A stretch of 64,000 nucleotides of DNA from CAYNWT01 sp964485095 (GCA_964485095.1 CAZAIB010000006.1:1-64000), one strand, 5' to 3'. Counted from the stretch's first letter, positions 9,137 to 19,002 are shown. The notes: generated by a model not told the origin, from the letters alone. Translations and numbers: made by a program.

Positions 9137-9595
9137 CTACCCACTCCGACCAGCCAGAGTCTCAGGCAACCGACTGATCTTGAATGTCGTGAACACGTTA
9201 AACAGTGTCGCAACGGTCAGAGGTGGAGCCAGCGTACCGAAGATGTTCTGAGTCCCGACGGCCATGTGCGCGAGTGTCATGCATGTGCCGGCCGAAGTTA
9301 CCGTGATGATTGCTGGTAAGATCATCGCAAGCGGGTTCTGCGACAGTCGGTGGTAGAGCCATGCGACCGATCGCACCATGATCAAGGTCACAAACGAACT
9401 ACCAATCCCCTGGGTTAGCCCGGACACGATCGCCGAACCGCCATCAGCTCCAGGCTGACTGTTGGCATACCAGCCCCAGGTGCCCCACAGCATGAGCGAC
9501 AGCGCTGCTGAGATTAGGTTGAACTTGCGACTGGTGTGTAACGTTGCGGGAGCCGATTCCTGAACCGCCAACTTCTTGATCGTCGGTTTCGTCAT
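9137..9595 (-). CDS. Small four-helix integral membrane protein of unknown function
   Basis: A 152-residue protein with four hydrophobic segments (about residues 26-47, 58-82, 88-112 and 117-140) and a basic N-terminus. I recognise no family. It converges with the propeller gene (67 bases between stops) and lies downstream of rplU, separated from it by the rplU terminator, so it is probably its own transcription unit. The ATG at 9595 is the first in-frame start. Confidence 0.6.
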   Translation of the reverse strand: MTKPTIKKLAVQESAPATLHTSRKFNLISAALSLMLWGTWGWYANSQPGADGGSAIVSGLTQGIGSSFVTLIMVRSVAWLYHRLSQNPLAMILPAIITVTSAGTCMTLAHMAVGTQNIFGTLAPPLTVATLFNVFTTFKISRLPETLAGRSG

Positions 9596-9709
9596 GTCGC
9601 GGCGGTATCGCTTAGCGTTCTCTTTAAATCCGGGAACTGATCACACGCGCAACCAATTGGGAAGTTCATCCCGTTCTCCTACCGCCACGGTAGCAACCGC
9701 AACAGCGCG

Positions 9710-9741
9710 AAAAAAAAGCCCGACCGAAAACGGTCGGGCTT
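9710..9741 (-). terminator. Rho-independent terminator after rplU
   Basis: On the minus strand an AGCCCGACCG / CGGTCGGGCT hairpin with a four-base loop is followed by a run of eight or nine T. It lies 17 bases past the rplU stop codon. Confidence 0.92.
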
Positions 9742-9757
9742 CAATTCGATTGGCGTC

Positions 9758-10084
9758 TTACAGACCAGGCACTGTGATGCTGGTGATCTTGACGGCCGTG
9801 TACTTTTGGCGGTGGCCAGTGTGCCGGCGTGAGTTCTTTCGGCGTCGGATCTTTTGAATCTCGAGCTTCGGACCTTTTTCCTCAGCGACGACTACTTCAG
9901 CGGCGACTGTCGCTCCTTCAAGCACAGGCTGACCGATCGCACTTGCGTCGTCAGATCCTGCGGCCAGAACACGGTCGAATGTCACTGAATCGCCCGCCTT
10001 GAGGTCAGACCGAAAATCGATTGAGAGCATCTGCCCCTCTTCGACTTTGTGCTGTCGGCTGCCGTTTTCAATTACCGCAAACAT
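9758..10084 (-). CDS. rplU: Ribosomal protein bL21
   Basis: The 108-residue protein is bL21 of the large subunit (MFAVIENGSRQHKVEEGQ at the start; C-terminal KIRRRKNSRRHTGHRQKYT is the family signature). It binds 23S rRNA. The ATG at 10084 is preferred to an upstream TTG because it matches the family start and has GAGG about six bases before it. It lies 80 bases downstream of the RNase E/G gene, a common pairing in bacteria. The usual partner rpmA (L27) is not next to it: a terminator follows immediately. Confidence 0.95.
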   Translation of the reverse strand: MFAVIENGSRQHKVEEGQMLSIDFRSDLKAGDSVTFDRVLAAGSDDASAIGQPVLEGATVAAEVVVAEEKGPKLEIQKIRRRKNSRRHTGHRQKYTAVKITSITVPGL

Positions 10085-10164
10085 CTCGTGCCTCAAACTA
10101 AGCTGGAACCGGCTTCGAGCCGGAGATAGTCACTTTTTGGAGAATCGGAAAGTGTACCCACAAA

Positions 10165-11814
<1,650 letters not shown>

Positions 11815-12282
11815 TGCGAGCCTTTCGTCGCTTTGGACGAACCTCGCGCGCTGATTCCAATCGATCCGGAAACGCAATGTTCCCCCCACCGATCCTGCTA
11901 CAAGCCGCTACCGATCTATCGGCTCTACCATGAGTCTTCATCTCCGCGAGTTGGCGGTGACTGTCGACATTGAGTGGCTGAGTCGTAGATTCTTCGCTTC
12001 GCTGATCACTTGCATCAGTTGTCGTTGCGGCCGCGAATTCTCGAGCGAGCCACATCTGACGAAAGCTGCGGACAGGACGGCGGGTTGCCGTTGTTTGATC
12101 CGCACACAGTGAAGTCTTTAGGACTGAAACGACGGTGGCATTCTGTTGCCCGGCGGTGACGCCTTCCCGGTCGCTCAGAACTGTCTGAGTTGAAGTTGGA
12201 AGCGTTTTGTGAAACCGAAAACGCACGCTGTTCAAAACCAATTTATTTGGGGCAGGTTGAGTTCAACCCGCCAGGTGTTTGC
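11815..12282 (-). other. 468-bp gap between ptsI and the RNase E/G gene
   Basis: No convincing gene is seen here. A small hairpin (GGCGGGTTGA / TCAACCTGCC on the minus strand, about 12253-12274) sits just after the ptsI stop but lacks a good T run. A long minus-strand frame (11738-12241) runs through the gap but has no recognisable features and overlaps the RNase start. The gap may contain the promoter and a long 5' leader of the RNase gene. Confidence 0.4.
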
Positions 12283-14031
12283 TTACAAAACAAGGTCCGG
12301 ACAAATCCGGTGGAGTTCCCCGAGGAGGTAATTCTCGACATCTCGCGCCAGCTCCAGTTTGCTGACGTGGGCGGCGATTTCCTCCGCGTGAGAGATAGAA
12401 ATATTTCGAATAACTTCCTTCACTTCAGGGATGGCATACGGCGTCGCACTAAGGTGACGCAGGCCCATGCCAATCAGTAAAGGAACAAATTTCGGGTCAG
12501 AACTCATCTGCCCGCAAACTGTAACTTTGATGCCCTCCGCTTTCGCCGCTTTCAGCACCATGCCGATGAGCCGCAGGACCGAAGGGTCGCCAGATCGGTA
12601 CAGGTTTGACACCTGCGGATCTGACCTATCGCAGGCCAGAGTATACTGAATCAGGTCGTTGGTACCAATTGAGAAAAAGTCCACCTCTTTCGCGAATTCC
12701 GCCGCCAGAATGGCTGCAGAAGGCACCTCAACCATCATTCCGACCGGCACATCGCCGCGGAATGGGATCTTCGCATCCTCCAGATCTTCGATGACATCAG
12801 CGAGGATCATTCGCGCCTGCCGAAGTTCTAACAACGACGCGACAAGCGGAAACATGATCCGCACGTCTCCGTAAACAGCTGCTCGCAAAATCGCTCGCAA
12901 CTGCGTCTTAAACAGTGGCAGGTCACGCAGGCTAAGACGAATACTTCGCAGTCCGAGCATCGGGTTGTGATCCCGAGACAACCGGTTGCTTAGCTTGCTT
13001 GGAACCTTGTCGGCGCCGATGTCCAGCGTTCGAATGATGACCGGTGATTCCGGGAACTCTTTGATCACACGAACGTATGCTTCGTACTGTTCTTCTTCCT
13101 CCGGCGGCCGATCGCCACGGAGGTACAGGAATTCGGTTCGGAATAGTCCCACCCCGTCTGCGCCGCGTTCTGTGCAGTGGCCGATTTCTTCAGGGAACTC
13201 AATGTTGCTGTAAACCCGAACGCGTTGGCCGTCCTTCGTTTCGGCTCGAACAGGCTTCAGCGAAGACAACCGCGCGGCGACCGATTTGGCACGTTGTTCA
13301 GAGACGCGGTACTTTTGAAGAGTCGCCTCGTCCGGATCGATAATGACCGCGCCATGGTTGCCGTCGATGATGACAGTTTCGCCGCCGGAAACGTCCGACA
13401 GAAAATCGCCGACACCAACTACGGCCGGTATCTCAATCGCTCCCGCAAGAATCGCCGTGTGGCTGGTTCGGCCGCCACCTTCCGTGGCAAACCCCAGCAC
13501 ATAACGCGTATCCATGCTGGCCGTTTCGCTGGGTGTCAGGTTATGAGCCAGCACCAGCACTGGAGCAGTCAACTGTGACAGCTCTTCACGGCTTGAGCCC
13601 AGCAAGTGGCTGAGAATCCGTTTCTCAAGGTCGTAAATGTCATCCGCGCGTTCACGAAGATAGCTGTCGCCAAGGTTCTCAAACACGCGTGCATAACGGC
13701 GAAGAACCCGGCTTGCAGCGAACTCCGGCGAGTGGTTCTTCTGTCGAACCAGTTCTTCAATTTCACCCAGCAACTTCGGGTCGCGAACCATCTGCAGGTG
13801 CGCGCCGAAGATTGCGGCGTACTGGTGGCCCAGTTGTTCGTTGGCCAGCTTCTCGTTGCCCTGCAGTTCTTCGCAGACGGCTTCGATGGCCGAGTGGAAC
13901 CGCTTCAGTTCAATCTCAACCGCGCCGACGCTGACGAATCGGTTCGGGATCCGAAAGTCTTCACTACCCAGAACCAGCGCAGGACCAATCACGACGCCCG
14001 GTGATACTGCAATCCCATTTCTGATTAGCAT
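12283..14031 (-). CDS. ptsI: PTS enzyme I (phosphoenolpyruvate-protein phosphotransferase)
   Basis: A 582-residue enzyme I: it autophosphorylates from phosphoenolpyruvate and passes the phosphate to HPr. The N-terminal HPr-binding and phospho-His domain has GGGRTSHTAILA with the active His at about residue 191. The C-terminal PEP-binding barrel has GADGVGLFRTEFL, MVEVPSAA, FSIGTNDLIQYTLACDR and the active-site Cys in VTVCGQMSS. The length matches the family. I chose the ATG at 14031 (family-like LIRNGIAVSPG start); a GTG 12 bases upstream is the alternative. It is last of hpf-ptsN-ptsH-ptsI, all on one strand with short gaps. No sugar permease is present, which suggests a regulatory phosphorelay. 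Confidence 0.93.
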   Translation of the reverse strand: MLIRNGIAVSPGVVIGPALVLGSEDFRIPNRFVSVGAVEIELKRFHSAIEAVCEELQGNEKLANEQLGHQYAAIFGAHLQMVRDPKLLGEIEELVRQKNHSPEFAASRVLRRYARVFENLGDSYLRERADDIYDLEKRILSHLLGSSREELSQLTAPVLVLAHNLTPSETASMDTRYVLGFATEGGGRTSHTAILAGAIEIPAVVGVGDFLSDVSGGETVIIDGNHGAVIIDPDEATLQKYRVSEQRAKSVAARLSSLKPVRAETKDGQRVRVYSNIEFPEEIGHCTERGADGVGLFRTEFLYLRGDRPPEEEEQYEAYVRVIKEFPESPVIIRTLDIGADKVPSKLSNRLSRDHNPMLGLRSIRLSLRDLPLFKTQLRAILRAAVYGDVRIMFPLVASLLELRQARMILADVIEDLEDAKIPFRGDVPVGMMVEVPSAAILAAEFAKEVDFFSIGTNDLIQYTLACDRSDPQVSNLYRSGDPSVLRLIGMVLKAAKAEGIKVTVCGQMSSDPKFVPLLIGMGLRHLSATPYAIPEVKEVIRNISISHAEEIAAHVSKLELARDVENYLLGELHRICPDLVL

Positions 14032-14083
14032 GGTGGTTGCCACTCAAACATCCGAAAGCATCCTCGCTACGGGTGATGTGTGG

Positions 14084-14389
14084 TCAGGCGTCAGACCCTG
14101 CTGCCGCCTCACCAGTTGGGAACCCCGCGGCAAACAGATCTCGAAGAGCCGCAACGACTACCTCGCAACCTTTGCCGCAGGCTTCAACTTCAAGCACAGT
14201 TCCCTGAGATGCTACCAGCGAAACGATTTCAAGAATCGTTTTGGCATCCGCAACCTTGTCGCCGTTCCGCAACGTGACGGACCCGGGGAAGCTACCCGCC
14301 ACTCGCGCAATTTGAGAACACGGAACAAGATGCAGTCCGTTAGCGGACTCCACCGTGAGCGTATCTCGGCATGTGGGTTCAGAGGTCAT
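14084..14389 (-). CDS. ptsH: HPr-family phosphocarrier protein with altered active-site loop
   Basis: A 101-residue HPr-like protein. The pattern LTVESANGLHLVPCSQIARV aligns to the HPr start, with the phosphorylatable His at residue 20 (canonical His15). The next residues are Leu-Val-Pro, so the conserved Arg17 of GLHARP is replaced. At the regulatory Ser46 position there is Thr51 (DAKTILEIVSLVASQG). It lies between ptsN and ptsI, supporting a role as the carrier between enzyme I and the EIIA-like protein. The ATG at 14389 is preferred over a TTG at 14401; neither has a strong ribosome site. Alternative view: a divergent NPr-like carrier. Function as a carrier is likely, kinetics may differ. 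Confidence 0.82.
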   Translation of the reverse strand: MTSEPTCRDTLTVESANGLHLVPCSQIARVAGSFPGSVTLRNGDKVADAKTILEIVSLVASQGTVLEVEACGKGCEVVVAALRDLFAAGFPTGEAAAGSDA

Positions 14390-14461
14390 CCGGGCAGCCA
14401 AACAGCAATGTAACTTCAGGGAATGAACGCCAATTCAATCCGGTCCAACAAAGAGAGAGCC

Positions 14462-14938
14462 TTAGCCCTCCAGTTGGTTCTCATCTGCTTCGTGCAGCAG
14501 TTCGATGACTTCCTTCGAAGTCGAAGCCTGTCGCAGGAAGTTGCAGAAGTTTTGATTGCGAAGGTGCTTTGAGATGTTCTCCAGGCCTCGCAGGTGATCG
14601 CCCGGCCGATCCGGCGGAGAAACCAACAGGAACAGGATGAACACGTCCTCGCCATCGAGGCTCGCGAAATCAACACCGTCTTTGACAAGCGCCACGGTGG
14701 CCATCAACTTGCTGACCGATGGGTGCTTGGTGTGAGGTACGGCCACACCGTTGCCGATGCCGGTCGAACCGAGTTCTTCTCGCTTTAGAATCGCTGCGAC
14801 GACTGCTTCTTCGTCCTCAGCATTCAGGCTGCCTGACTTGGTAAGACTTGCGACCATCGTGCGGATGGCGTCTTCCTTCGTCGTCACCTTCATGTTTGGC
14901 AGGATCGCTTTGGAAACCACGAATTCCGTGAGCTTCAT
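14462..14938 (-). CDS. ptsN: PTS EIIA-like (PtsN type) regulatory phosphoacceptor
   Basis: A 158-residue protein of the fructose/mannitol EIIA fold. GIGNGVAVPHTK carries the phosphorylatable His69, preceded by the typical LLKRE-like segment (ILKREELGSTG). The size and standalone form match PtsN (EIIA-Ntr), which has regulatory rather than transport roles in other bacteria. It sits between hpf and ptsH, the same grouping seen beside rpoN in proteobacteria, although no rpoN is visible here. Confidence 0.9.
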   Translation of the reverse strand: MKLTEFVVSKAILPNMKVTTKEDAIRTMVASLTKSGSLNAEDEEAVVAAILKREELGSTGIGNGVAVPHTKHPSVSKLMATVALVKDGVDFASLDGEDVFILFLLVSPPDRPGDHLRGLENISKHLRNQNFCNFLRQASTSKEVIELLHEADENQLEG

Positions 14939-14992
14939 CGTTCGTTCTCTCTATGGGTCTGGGAGCAACATGTGCCCCAATGGTCTGCTTTA

Positions 14993-15340
14993 TTAATCGT
15001 CCAGGGGATTTTTAGTCAGCTCATGCGTCGGCTTGTCCCGACGATGGTCCTGGAGCTTTTGTTTGTGTCTGCGGATCTGACGATCCATCTTGTGCAATGT
15101 CGAATCAAATACGTGCGAAGCATCGCCCTTTGATTCAACGCTGGCAACGAAATTGTGCTTGTGTTCGGCATCCACCAGAATCTCAACACTGACTCGGTCG
15201 CCATCTCCTTCAAAATCGACCGTTACGTCAATCTCGGTGACTCGCTCAAAATGGTGCACCAGCTTCTCACACTTTCTGGTGATGTAAGCCCGAGTGTCGT
15301 CGTCGATGCTGCCATGTCGGCAAGTGATAGCGACCTGCAA
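14993..15340 (-). CDS. hpf: Ribosome hibernation promoting factor, short form
   Basis: A 115-residue HPF/RaiA family protein (MQVAITCRHGSIDDDTRAYI, later VEILVDAEHKHNFVA and DASHVFDSTLHKMDRQIRRH), which binds idle ribosomes and blocks mRNA and tRNA sites. It lacks the C-terminal dimerisation domain of long HPF. The start is TTG at 15340: no ATG is near the family start, and GAGG lies about seven bases upstream. It heads the hpf-ptsN-ptsH-ptsI set. Confidence 0.9.
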   Translation of the reverse strand: MQVAITCRHGSIDDDTRAYITRKCEKLVHHFERVTEIDVTVDFEGDGDRVSVEILVDAEHKHNFVASVESKGDASHVFDSTLHKMDRQIRRHKQKLQDHRRDKPTHELTKNPLDD

Positions 15341-15551
15341 GATTGAACCTCGTTGTCTGCTCGATGGAACTTACCCGAGCAATCTGGCCCGGCAACCGGC
15401 AATGTTAGTTCCGCCATTATCCGATTGCCATACTCCCGCAGCATGTTTCGGATCCAGATTGCGCGTATAGGCATGAATTCCCATACAACTCGCCATCCGG
15501 TCGCGAGTGACGTAAATTGACACCAAACTTTCATTTCAGCGGATACTACCC

Positions 15552-16619
15552 ATGAATTTTACAGTCACACTCCTTCCCGGCGACGGAATCGGTCCTGAAA
15601 TCGTCTCCCAAGGCCGCCGAGTTCTCGAAGCGGTCGCCGACCGGTGCGGTTTCACCATCAACATGCCCGAATGTCTCATGGGTGGCTGTGCAATTGATGA
15701 TTGCGGAGAGCCGCTACCCGCCAGCACGCTGGAACAATGTCGCGACTCCGATGGAATCCTGCTGGGGGCCGTCGGGGGGCCGAAATGGGACGACCCTTCC
15801 GCGAAAACACGCCCGGAAAAGGGGCTATTGGCCATTCGGAAAGAACTGGGGCTCTTTGCCAACCTCCGTCCGATCAGCACCTACCCTGAACTAGTCGACG
15901 CCTCACCCCTGCGGCGGGAAATCGTCGAAGGCGTGGATATTCTGTTCGTCCGTGAGCTCACCGGAGGCATTTACTTCGGCGGTTCCGGTCGTCGCGAACA
16001 CGAAAGCGGAACCGAAGCCTGGAACGAAATGACGTACTCGACCGGCGAGGTTTCCCGAGTTGTCCACATCGCAGCGAAAGCGGCCGCCGAACGAGGAGGA
16101 CACTTAACATCTGTCGATAAAGCGAATGTTCTTGAAGTCTCAAGGCTCTGGCGAGAAGTCGCTGCCAACATCGTCGCTACCGATTACCCGGACCTCAACT
16201 ACGACGTCGTCCTGGTCGATGCCATGGCCATGCATCTCATCGCCCGCCCGAAAGATTTCGACGTCGTGGTCACCGGCAACATGTTCGGCGACATCCTGAC
16301 CGATGCAGCATCCATGCTTCCCGGTTCGCTGGGCCTGCTGCCCTCCGCGTCACTGGGCGAGAGCGGCCCGGGGCTCTACGAACCAATCCACGGTTCCGCC
16401 CCCGACATCGCCGGCCAGGGAATAGCCAACCCACTGGCCACAATCCTGGCCGCCGCCATGCTGCTACGACACTCCCTGAACCAGGAAGAACCCGCCGCCA
16501 TGATAGAGGCCGCAGTCCGAAAGGTCCTCGCTGCCGGCCACCGAACCAAAGACATCTGCGCCGGTGGCGATTCCATTTCGACAACACAGATGGGAGACGC
16601 CGTCGTCGCCGCACTGTAG
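15552..16619 (+). CDS. leuB: 3-isopropylmalate dehydrogenase
   Basis: A 355-residue NAD-dependent dehydrogenase of leucine biosynthesis, converting 3-isopropylmalate to 2-oxoisocaproate with loss of CO2. Motifs include LLPGDGIGPE at the start, LFANLRPI, LLVRELTGGIYFG-like (FVRELTGGIYFG), DKANVLEVSRLWR, VDAMAMHLI, GNMFGDILTDAASMLPGSLG and EPIHGSAPDIAGQGIANP. The length is normal for LeuB. It stands alone, diverging from hpf, with no other leu genes in the window. Confidence 0.95.
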   Translation: MNFTVTLLPGDGIGPEIVSQGRRVLEAVADRCGFTINMPECLMGGCAIDDCGEPLPASTLEQCRDSDGILLGAVGGPKWDDPSAKTRPEKGLLAIRKELGLFANLRPISTYPELVDASPLRREIVEGVDILFVRELTGGIYFGGSGRREHESGTEAWNEMTYSTGEVSRVVHIAAKAAAERGGHLTSVDKANVLEVSRLWREVAANIVATDYPDLNYDVVLVDAMAMHLIARPKDFDVVVTGNMFGDILTDAASMLPGSLGLLPSASLGESGPGLYEPIHGSAPDIAGQGIANPLATILAAAMLLRHSLNQEEPAAMIEAAVRKVLAAGHRTKDICAGGDSISTTQMGDAVVAAL

Positions 16620-16900
16620 GAAGATCACTTGGCCCGATTCGGTTCTGTCACGCTACACCACAGGAGCCATGTCATGAACGCCCCATTCCCAGATCATGAT
16701 CGAAGAAGAGGGGATGTTCGAAGCGATGCCCGGCCGGCTACTTAGCCCCGGTCCCGTCACAATGCCGTAGATTTGGTTGTGGATTCGAGTGCTCGTAAAT
16801 CGTGCTGCTGTGGGCACCTGAAATCGCTCGTTCTTATCACTGAACTCCAGCGGTGTTTCTCGTTTAGAGACATGTAACAAAAGCTGGCTGGAGCCTACTG

Positions 16901-17245
16901 ATGTCGGTACAGAACATCGCAGATATTCTGTTTGGCCGCACATGGTGGCGTTATGAGAGTGGCAGCGCTGCATTGTCAGAGCTCTATCACTGGTTCAACC
17001 TATTCGAAGGTTTTGCATGGCTGGTGTTCGCTGGACTCGTTGCAGCTCGGCATCGCCGTCATCGATCGCATGGTGTCGAAGTTGCTTGCTCGTTGGCGTT
17101 TGTCGCCTTCGCCGCAACCGACTTCCGTGAAGCGTGGGTTCAGCAATCGTGGCTGCTGTGGATCAAGCTGCTCATCCTGATCGCGCTGTTCCGTTTGCGC
17201 CGTCATGTCATGCGGACGTACTACCCCGACGCGAAGCTTTACTGA
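16901..17245 (+). CDS. Small membrane protein of unknown function
   Basis: A 114-residue protein with two or three hydrophobic segments (about residues 34-48, 62-74 and 84-100) and a basic C-terminus ending RRHVMRTYYPDAKLY. I recognise no family. The hydrophobic pattern and Trp-rich interfaces look like a real protein. It is followed by a REP-like repeat and a convergent metallopeptidase gene. Confidence 0.55.
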   Translation: MSVQNIADILFGRTWWRYESGSAALSELYHWFNLFEGFAWLVFAGLVAARHRRHRSHGVEVACSLAFVAFAATDFREAWVQQSWLLWIKLLILIALFRLRRHVMRTYYPDAKLY

Positions 17246-17314
17246 GGCGAGTGGATGAAGCCGGTTTCACTTCTTCTCTCAGGTCACCCGGTCATTACAA
17301 ACCATCCCACGCCT

Positions 17315-17343
17315 ACCCGAGGGCTTACGCCCTTCGGCTCACT
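17315..17343. repeat. REP-like 29-bp hairpin repeat, copy A
   Basis: This 29-bp unit is identical to 62645-62673 and matches the inverted copy at 62517-62545 with three changes. It contains a GGGC-TTAC-GCCC hairpin. It lies between two convergent genes, about 20 bases after the stop of the minus-strand metallopeptidase gene. Confidence 0.75.
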
Positions 17344-17363
17344 TCGTTAGGCAGTTCGGTTAC

Positions 17364-17948
17364 TTACGCCGTCTTGCGTTTTGGGATGAGCCGAGGGATT
17401 GGGATCTGGAGTCCGACCACGCCGCCATGTTTCTTCTGCAGGCCTTTGAAGTCATATCTGAGGAAGTCCAGAATCGGTTCCGGAGCTCCATCGGCCAGGT
17501 ACTCCTTTGCAAACACCGCCATTTGGGCGTCGTATTCTGCCTGGCTGTGAGAGTGCACGTAAAAGTGACCGCCAAACCGCCGGATGTCACCATCAAACTC
17601 AGGACTGATGTGATACAGCTCGTGGAAGATCGTGGTGAGCTTTTCCTCGTAGCACAGGTTGAGGAATCGGGGCAGGTAGAACGTGAGGATGTACAACATC
17701 TCCCGGCCGTCCATGATGAGTTTTTGAACGGTCCATTCTTCACCGTCCCGCACAGCCGACGTGGCCCCCTTCTCAAAACGCATGGGAGTCAGTTTGGCCT
17801 GTAGCCCATGACTGACGTTGCGCCTGGCTTGGGCGAATGCGACCGCCACATCAGCCATGCTGATGTGGCGAAACTCAGGGTGGCGCTGAGTGATGTCGAT
17901 GCACAAGTCACGCATCGATGCTGAGAAATCAAAAGCTGGAGCTGTCAC
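17364..17948 (-). CDS. Putative zinc metallopeptidase (phage-metallopeptidase-like)
   Basis: A 194-residue soluble protein with the zincin motif HELYH (H109, E110, H113) in TTIFHELYHISPEFDGDIRRF, followed by GGHFYVHSHSQAEYD, where further metal ligands could lie. The pattern resembles small putative metallopeptidases often found in phages and bacterial genomes. No signal peptide is seen, so it is probably cytoplasmic. The start shown is GTG at 17948 with GAAGGGAA upstream; an ATG at 17915 is the alternative. The substrate is unknown. No phage genes surround it. Confidence 0.65.
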   Translation of the reverse strand: MTAPAFDFSASMRDLCIDITQRHPEFRHISMADVAVAFAQARRNVSHGLQAKLTPMRFEKGATSAVRDGEEWTVQKLIMDGREMLYILTFYLPRFLNLCYEEKLTTIFHELYHISPEFDGDIRRFGGHFYVHSHSQAEYDAQMAVFAKEYLADGAPEPILDFLRYDFKGLQKKHGGVVGLQIPIPRLIPKRKTA

Positions 17949-18044
17949 GGGTCGAGATTCCCTTCTCGCCGGGTTCTTTTTCAGAAGCCAGTCTAGCCAC
18001 TTTTCAGGATTAACGGCCAGATCAACCTACTCTTTCCGCTCTGC

Positions 18045-18079
18045 GCAAAGAAAAGGACGGGTGTGGTGCCACCCGTCCT
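18045..18079 (-). terminator. Rho-independent terminator after rplQ
   Basis: A 10-bp hairpin (AGGACGGGTG / CACCCGTCCT, 18054-18063 and 18070-18079) is followed on the minus strand by TTTCTTTG. It ends the ribosomal cluster about 30 bases after the rplQ stop. Confidence 0.88.
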
Positions 18080-18108
18080 GTATCAGATTTGAAGATCCGA
18101 ATCAGTGA

Positions 18109-19002
18109 CTAAGCATCTTCGACTGGTTTACCACCGTCGAGCTCATCCTGCCACTTCTCCAGCTTGTCCCATTCGCCAGCCACAGCCATCGCGGCTTGCT
18201 CGGGCCACGTCGTAGGAACCTGACCGGAGAAATTACCCTCCGCCGCAGTGAGGATCTCGGTGATCTTCTCTGGGGTTGAGTCAGCAAGATCTTTCCAGTT
18301 AGCGATTCCCGCAGCCTTGAGTGCATCCGCGCACTTTGGACCAATACCTTCAACGACTTTCAAGTCGTCGAAACCAATCCCTTTCGGTGATTTGGGAGCT
18401 TCCTCACTATCCGCCTGAGCCTTCGGAGACGCAGGAGCATCTTCCACAACAGGCTTGCTGCGCTTCTTAGTTTTTACACGATCGCGTTCGCCAACGAATT
18501 CGATGAAGGCCTTTTGCCCACCGTCACCAAGTCGCACTTCAGCGAGCCGGATCACTCGAGTATATCCGCCTGGGCGGTCTTCAAACTTTTCAGCAAGATC
18601 ACTGAAGAGAATGTTAACTGCTTCGTGATCGCGAAGAATTGCGAACGCACGTCGTCGGCAAGCGACAGCTGGAGCCATTGCCTGGTTCCACTGATTCCAC
18701 TTGTCAGACTCACGCCACTTCTTCCACTCGGCCGAGTTCCGTTCAGCGCCTGAGGCGAGCTCCGAAGCGGCCTTTTCGATCGCGGCACCCTTGCGGCCCA
18801 GTGTGACCAGCTTTTCGACCATCGGACGAAGTTCTTTCGCCTTTGGCAAAGTGGTCACGATTCGGCCAGGAACCTTAGGCACGTTGACTTCGTCTTCGTC
18901 CGGTGATGTCGATCGGATCAGGCTGACAGCCATGTTCCGAAACATCGCCTTACGGTGCGAAGCGTTCCGTCCTAGTTTTCGTCCACGAACTCGGTGTCTC
19001 AT
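18109..19002 (-). CDS. rplQ: Ribosomal protein bL17 with helix-hairpin-helix C-terminal extension
   Basis: A 297-residue protein, more than twice the usual bL17 length of about 120-130. Residues 1-175 are bL17 (MRHRVRGRKLGRNASHRKAM; RAFAILRD; PGGYTRVIRL; AFIEFV) but with an inserted Trp/Lys/Glu-rich stretch (about 72-110). After an acidic/Pro-rich linker (about 178-210), residues 212-253 form a helix-hairpin-helix-like domain (DLKVVEGIGPKCADALKAAG) and the tail (266-288) has WPEQAAMAVAGEWDKLEKWQ, a module seen attached to other proteins with this HhH. bL17 sits by the exit tunnel; the extension may bind rRNA. It ends the rpoA-rplQ unit and is followed by a terminator. Confidence 0.92.
   Translation of the reverse strand: MRHRVRGRKLGRNASHRKAMFRNMAVSLIRSTSPDEDEVNVPKVPGRIVTTLPKAKELRPMVEKLVTLGRKGAAIEKAASELASGAERNSAEWKKWRESDKWNQWNQAMAPAVACRRRAFAILRDHEAVNILFSDLAEKFEDRPGGYTRVIRLAEVRLGDGGQKAFIEFVGERDRVKTKKRSKPVVEDAPASPKAQADSEEAPKSPKGIGFDDLKVVEGIGPKCADALKAAGIANWKDLADSTPEKITEILTAAEGNFSGQVPTTWPEQAAMAVAGEWDKLEKWQDELDGGKPVEDA

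Noticed and set aside
10085..10096. TTG start 12 bases upstream for rplU
   Set aside because: The ATG at 10084 matches the family start and has a better-placed ribosome site.
16620..16900. Gap between leuB and the small membrane protein, with a minus-strand frame at 16653-16973
   Set aside because: The frame overlaps the start of the plus-strand gene and has no recognisable domain; I saw no terminator or RNA in the gap.
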